Below, one piece after another: positions 60,727 to 64,000 of a DNA stretch of 64,000 nt. The translations under genes were made by a program, and so were the position numbers. The notes beneath the pieces were generated by a model, which ran no database searches, was not told the DNA's origin, and was given only the letters and a program-made list of their open reading frames with translations. Within the stretch, counting starts at the first letter, position 1. Each line of letters begins with the position of its first letter. The DNA comes from Chloroflexota bacterium (GTDB lineage: Bacteria; Chloroflexota; Anaerolineae; UBA4142): contig JACRMI010000027.1 in the NCBI GenBank assembly GCA_016215025.1, positions 82,671 to 146,670 on the forward strand. Reading direction: 5' to 3'.

Positions 60727-61635
60727 ATGAACGATTGTGCCATAAGAGTAAGTGGGTTACACAAGACGTATGGAAAAGTCACCGCCGTCGATCATTTGAG
60801 TTTCCAAGTGAATCGCGGTGAAATCTTTGGGCTGCTCGGACCGAACGGTGCGGGCAAGACGACGACGATTCGCATGTTGATCGACATCATCAAGCCCGAT
60901 GCCGGGGATGTGCGTGTGCTGAACCAATCACCCGCCGAGGTGCGGGCGCGCGTTGGCTATTTGCCCGAAGAGCGCGGTCTCTATCGCGGATTGCGCGTGG
61001 GCGAAACGTTGACGTACCTGGGACGCCTGAAGGGCATGACGAAATCATCCGCGCAAAAGCGCGCGCAAGAATTGCTTGATCGCGTCGAATTGGGAGAGTG
61101 GCGCAAACACAAGGTCCAGGAACTCTCCCGCGGAATGCAGCAAAAGGTGCAACTCATTGCCAGCATCATCCACGATCCTGAGCTTGTCATTCTCGACGAG
61201 CCATTTCAAGGACTCGATCCGGTCAACGTCGGCATGGTCAAGGACTTGATTCGCGATCTGCGCGCGCAAGGCAAGACGATCGTGCTGTCGGCGCACGAAA
61301 TGAGCCAGGTCGAAGTGTTGTGCGAGCGCATCGCCTTGATCGATCATGGGCGCGCGGTGCTTTATGGCGCGCTCGACGAACTCAAGAAACAATTTTCGCC
61401 GAACGCGTTGGAGATTTCACCGCAAGTCGATTTGACCGGATGGAGCCAGGTCTTGCGGGTCGTACCCTGCGACCATCGGCAGATGGTCTATCTCAAGCCA
61501 GGTGTCACCCCGCATGATTTTCTGAAAAGCATTCTCGATGCTGGCTTGCCCATCGAGCAGTTTCAAGTAGCGACCATGTCGCTGGAGCAAATTTTTGTAG
61601 CAGTGGTCAAGGGGGATGGCAATGGACGTACGTAA
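60727..61635 (+). CDS. ABC-2 exporter ATP-binding protein (NatA/DUF4162 type)
   Basis: A 302-residue ATPase: Walker A LLGPNGAGKTTTIRM, signature LSRGMQQKVQLIASI, Walker B VILDEPFQGLDPVNVG, H-loop VLSAHEMSQVE, then a C-terminal DUF4162 domain (GRAVLYGALDELKK). This is the NatA class, which drives ABC-2 exporters for sodium or peptides. ACGTGGG precedes the ATG. It overlaps the permease start by 14 bases. The preceding membrane protein lies 27 bases away, so the three are likely one operon. Confidence 0.92.
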   Translation: MNDCAIRVSGLHKTYGKVTAVDHLSFQVNRGEIFGLLGPNGAGKTTTIRMLIDIIKPDAGDVRVLNQSPAEVRARVGYLPEERGLYRGLRVGETLTYLGRLKGMTKSSAQKRAQELLDRVELGEWRKHKVQELSRGMQQKVQLIASIIHDPELVILDEPFQGLDPVNVGMVKDLIRDLRAQGKTIVLSAHEMSQVEVLCERIALIDHGRAVLYGALDELKKQFSPNALEISPQVDLTGWSQVLRVVPCDHRQMVYLKPGVTPHDFLKSILDAGLPIEQFQVATMSLEQIFVAVVKGDGNGRT

Positions 61636-62860
61636 AATTTCCACCATCGCCTGGCACGAGTACCTCACAAACGTTCGCCGCATCAGTTTCATTTTGATCA
61701 CGCTGCTTTTTCCCGCGATGGGACTGATCAGCATCATCATCGCCGGGTATTTTTCGGGCGAGGCGGCCAGTTTTCTGACGAGTCAATTTGTGCCCGAAGC
61801 AAAACCATCGGGCATTGTCGATCAATCGGGCTTGTTTACGCCGATCGAACCCAAGTTCGCCAAGACCTTCGTTGCATATTCTGATGAAGCGACGGCACGG
61901 GCGGCGCTCGTCGGCGACACGATTGCTTCATATGCTGTGATACCAAACGATTATTTGGAAACAGGGCGGGTCATGTGGTACGCCAAGAGTATTTTCGGTA
62001 ATGCTTCTGCGCCCGATGGAAACGATCTGCGCGCATTTCTCGTCAATCGATTGCTGACCGGCAAAGTCGATGACGCGACGCTCAAGCGCACGACCACGCC
62101 CGCTAAAATCGATATGATTACGCTCGATTCGAAAGGTGAGTCGCAGACGGGCGGCATACTCTCGCTGATTTCGGGGTTTGTCGCGCCGTACATTTTTTCG
62201 ATCATGTTGTTCGCGGCTGTATTTTCCTCGTCGGGTTATCTGCTGCGGAGCGTGAGCGAAGAAAAGGAAACGCGCGTAATCGAAATCATCTTGTCGTCCG
62301 TTTCGCCGATGGAATTGTTGTCCGGCAAAGTGATCGGCTTGGGTGCGCTTGGCTTGACGCAAGTGGGCGTATGGATTGGGTCGGCAATCGTGCTGAGCGG
62401 TGGCCTGGGTGCGCTTTTTGCGGGAGCCGTTTTCATTTTGAATCCCGGTTCGTTTCTCTTTGCGACGATTTATTTTTTCCTCGGCTATTTGCTCTACGGC
62501 GCGCTTATGGCGACCGCCGGTTCGCTTGGCACGAGTTTGCGCGAGAGTCAACAGCTTGCGGGGCTATTTACATTTTGGGCTTCGCTGCCATGGTTCCTCG
62601 TCAGCGTGGTGCTCGCCAATCCGAATGCGGGCATCGCACGAGCGCTGTCATTCTTTCCGCTGACTGCACCGACGATGATGATGTTGCGTTTGCCGATGGC
62701 TGACGTTCCGATAATAGACATTATTGGAAGCATTATCTCGCTGGTCATTTCGATCCCGGTTGCGCTGTGGGCAGGCGGCAAGATTTTCCGTATCGGCTTG
62801 CTAATGTACGGCAAGCGGCCGACGGTGAAAGAGATTTGGGCGGCATTGCGTAAGGCATGA
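61622..62860 (+). CDS. ABC-2 exporter permease (NatB type)
   Basis: A 412-residue permease of the ABC2_membrane_3 class: an N-terminal helix (ISFILITLLFPAMGLISIIIAG), a long extracytoplasmic loop with LTGKVDDATLKRT, then five helices at the C-terminal half, with VSEEKETRVIEIILSSVSPMELLSGKVIG as the conserved cytoplasmic segment. I place the start at the ATG at 61622, six bases after GGGGG; the ATG at 61616 is also possible. It works with the ATPase at 60727. The substrate may be sodium or an unknown small molecule. Confidence 0.88.
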   Translation: MDVRKISTIAWHEYLTNVRRISFILITLLFPAMGLISIIIAGYFSGEAASFLTSQFVPEAKPSGIVDQSGLFTPIEPKFAKTFVAYSDEATARAALVGDTIASYAVIPNDYLETGRVMWYAKSIFGNASAPDGNDLRAFLVNRLLTGKVDDATLKRTTTPAKIDMITLDSKGESQTGGILSLISGFVAPYIFSIMLFAAVFSSSGYLLRSVSEEKETRVIEIILSSVSPMELLSGKVIGLGALGLTQVGVWIGSAIVLSGGLGALFAGAVFILNPGSFLFATIYFFLGYLLYGALMATAGSLGTSLRESQQLAGLFTFWASLPWFLVSVVLANPNAGIARALSFFPLTAPTMMMLRLPMADVPIIDIIGSIISLVISIPVALWAGGKIFRIGLLMYGKRPTVKEIWAALRKA

Positions 62861-62861
62861 G

Positions 62862-62903
62862 TTTCAGGTTGGAAGTTTCAGGTTTCAGGTTCCGAGTTGC
62901 AAG
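62862..62903. repeat. heptanucleotide tandem array
   Basis: Six 7-bp units directly after the permease stop: TTTCAGG, TTGGAAG, TTTCAGG, TTTCAGG, TTCCGAG and TTGCAAG. All in one orientation. Confidence 0.85.
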
Positions 62904-63209
62904 CAGATGGCAATCTAAGGACACTTGGTGACACGCTATTACTTGACTAGAATGTGCTCTAGGAGGTGTCTGGAGCACGCTGTCTCCGGCAAATCGCTTG
63001 TTCTCAGTGTAAACCATCGAAAGGTTACAAAACCTTTACCTGGCCACGACGGAACGTTAAAAAACCTTAACGCGCACAAGTATTGAAATCCTTATCATTT
63101 TCTAATTTACTCTTGGTCAATGTGCCATGCGTTGTCTGCATGTGCCCAGTCCTCACAATCTAGATCACGACCCAGAACGAAATCATAACATCATTCCCTG
63201 GAGGTCGCC
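62904..63209. other. gene-free stretch before the Thr/Pro-rich protein
   Basis: No supported ORF. It contains short complementary pieces such as AAAGGTT/AACCTTT (63018-63038) and a GGAGGTCGCC ribosome site at its end. I see no clear promoter or terminator; the sequence is plain. Confidence 0.4.
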
Positions 63210-63899
63210 ATGAAGCACTCGTATCGAGCAGCGTTCGCCCGTTTGTTGGACTGGATTCTTCTTATCGCGTTGATCTTTAATTCCGTTGCCCCGGTCAGCG
63301 CAACAAAAATCCCTCCTATCGATAATTCGGCATCTTTACTTGCAGCCGCACCTGGAACAACGACTCCAACGGCGACGAAAACCTTCACGCCCACATCGAC
63401 TAAAACAACATCGGCAGCAGCTACGGCAACCTTTACCAAAGTTGCTTCACCAACTCGCACGATCACTCCAACAAATACGATTGCGCCTACTGCGACCAAG
63501 ACCAAAACGGCGGTTCCTCCAACCGCGACCAAGACCAAAACAGCGGTTCCTCCAACCGCAACGTCAACCAAGACCTCTCCAACTCCTTCCGCTACGGCGA
63601 CAGCTACTCGTGCACCAGGACGGTCGTCGCCAACTTTTACACCAACGGCAACGGCGACAATCACGCGTACCGCAACGATTACGCGCACCGCGACCATTAC
63701 GGCGACAGCAACACTTACTCGAACGCCGATCATCACGGCGACGAAATCTGTCACGAACGAAATGGGTGTGAGCGAGAAGGATATTGATCCGGATAGCGAC
63801 GGTGAATTGTCTGCGGAGAATGGCAAAGTACGCGTTCAATTCCCGGCGAAATCCGCAAACTATAATGGACCCAAGAATTCGGACACAAAATGCAGGTGA
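63210..63899 (+). CDS. Thr/Pro/Ala-rich secreted protein, 3' end replaced by an IS
   Basis: A 229-residue exported protein with a signal peptide (about 1-30, [24 protein letters not shown]) and a long low-complexity stalk of (T/P)-(A/T)-T-type repeats such as [20 protein letters not shown], a common cell-surface stalk in Chloroflexota. The stalk is followed by an ordinary segment [24 protein letters not shown]. At about residue 219 the sequence enters the left end of an IS3-type element, whose TGGACCCAAGAATTCGGACAC gives [10 protein letters not shown] and the stop codon. The native C-terminal domain is therefore missing here; the gene is truncated by the insertion. Confidence 0.75.
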   Translation: MKHSYRAAFARLLDWILLIALIFNSVAPVSATKIPPIDNSASLLAAAPGTTTPTATKTFTPTSTKTTSAAATATFTKVASPTRTITPTNTIAPTATKTKTAVPPTATKTKTAVPPTATSTKTSPTPSATATATRAPGRSSPTFTPTATATITRTATITRTATITATATLTRTPIITATKSVTNEMGVSEKDIDPDSDGELSAENGKVRVQFPAKSANYNGPKNSDTKCR

Positions 63900-64000
63900 A
63901 ATAGGGTGGTAAAATGCCACCATGCGAAAACATTATTCTGACACGTTCAAAGCCGAAGTGGTGCTCGAACTTCTGAAAGAAGAAAAGTCCGTTGCTCAGA
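63866..64000 (+). mobile_element. left end of an IS3-type insertion sequence
   Basis: The likely left end begins with TGGACCCAAGAATTCGGACAC at 63866, in the form of IS3-family terminal repeats (TG start). An OrfA-like gene begins at 63922. Only the first 135 bases lie in the window. It has inserted into the 3' part of the Thr/Pro-rich gene. GGTGG/CCACC near 63906-63921 forms a hairpin next to the OrfA ribosome site. Confidence 0.7.
63922..64000 (+). CDS. IS3-family transposase OrfA, 3'-truncated by window edge
   Basis: The 26 visible codons, MRKHYSDTFKAEVVLELLKE and onward, are typical of the N-terminal HTH_Tnp_1 domain of IS3/IS911 OrfA proteins, which bind the terminal repeats. An AGGGTGG sequence precedes the ATG but is partly in a hairpin, as is common for low-level transposase translation. 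The rest of the element lies outside the window. Confidence 0.85.
   Translation, partial: MRKHYSDTFKAEVVLELLKEEKSVAQ

Noticed and set aside
63191..63826. Valine/alanine-rich ORF on the minus strand of the Thr/Pro-rich gene
   Set aside because: It is the antisense shadow of a low-complexity ACG/ACC-rich stalk. The signal peptide, ribosome site and typical Thr/Pro stalk are on the plus strand.

Overview
The window looks like a chromosomal segment of a free-living heterotrophic Chloroflexota bacterium (Anaerolineae-like). This is inferred from content, not from a marker gene: secreted proteins with Thr/Pro linkers and a C-terminal LPL(I/V) tail, DUF5317 and DUF4870 membrane proteins, multi-PAS/GAF/HD-GYP regulators, several CPBP proteases and many small interspersed palindromes. 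No rRNA, tRNA or CRISPR array was seen. The window opens inside a urocanate hydratase gene and closes inside an IS3-type transposase gene.

Layout. 0-5.3 kb: hutU fragment, a conserved hypothetical, a promoter-preceded structured RNA candidate closed by a 20-bp terminal helix, a membrane HD-GYP protein with a DUF5317 partner, and MscL with an added zinc ribbon. 5.3-8.2 kb: an NMT1/SsuA-type ABC importer. 8.3-11.8 kb: acyl-CoA dehydrogenase plus acyl-CoA ligase (fatty acid activation and oxidation). 12-15.6 kb: a surface operon (beta-roll repeat protein, astacin-like protease, small LPL-tailed protein) behind a leader with a terminator. 15.6-18.6 kb: an ECF sigma/anti-sigma pair, a 27-residue membrane peptide, and an R2lox oxidase bracketed by two copies of a 160-bp MITE-like element. 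18.7-30.6 kb: a signalling block with a sensor kinase, a single-domain receiver, a 1537-residue REC-PAS7-GAF2-HD-GYP protein, a REC-GAF-GGDEF protein whose receiver and GGDEF motifs are both degenerate, a GAF2-HD-GYP protein and a TPR protein. 30.6-39.7 kb: a secreted subtilisin behind an attenuator-like leader, a lipoprotein, a methyltransferase, an FG-GAP protein and a translationally coupled secreted pair with a zinc protease. 39.7-48.7 kb: a YtrA-type GntR regulator with its own operator, then SPFH, DUF4177, four CPBP loci (one a pseudogene), an SdpI-like protein, small membrane proteins and an ABC-2 exporter. 48.7-51.5 kb: a DEDDh exonuclease coupled to a nucleotidyltransferase-like protein, and an SDR. 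51.5-52.2 kb: a RAYT transposase with three cognate palindromes, one inside its own coding sequence. 52.2-62.9 kb: two extended SDRs, a ferredoxin-type protein, a channel-like membrane protein, SurE, an MFS transporter, a NUDIX hydrolase, a polytopic membrane protein and an Na-type ABC-2 exporter. 62.9-64 kb: a Thr/Pro-rich secreted protein whose 3' end is replaced by an IS3-type element.

Themes. (1) Cyclic-di-GMP turnover is heavily biased to HD-GYP (three genes), with no intact GGDEF in view. (2) Much of the coding capacity is extracellular: three proteases, repeat proteins and LPL-tailed proteins. (3) At least five families of small repeats are interspersed: heptanucleotide tandem arrays, RAYT-linked REPs, a GTAGGGCAA palindrome, a GTCATTCTGAG element and the 160-bp element. 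Several of them run into coding sequences and change the predicted proteins.
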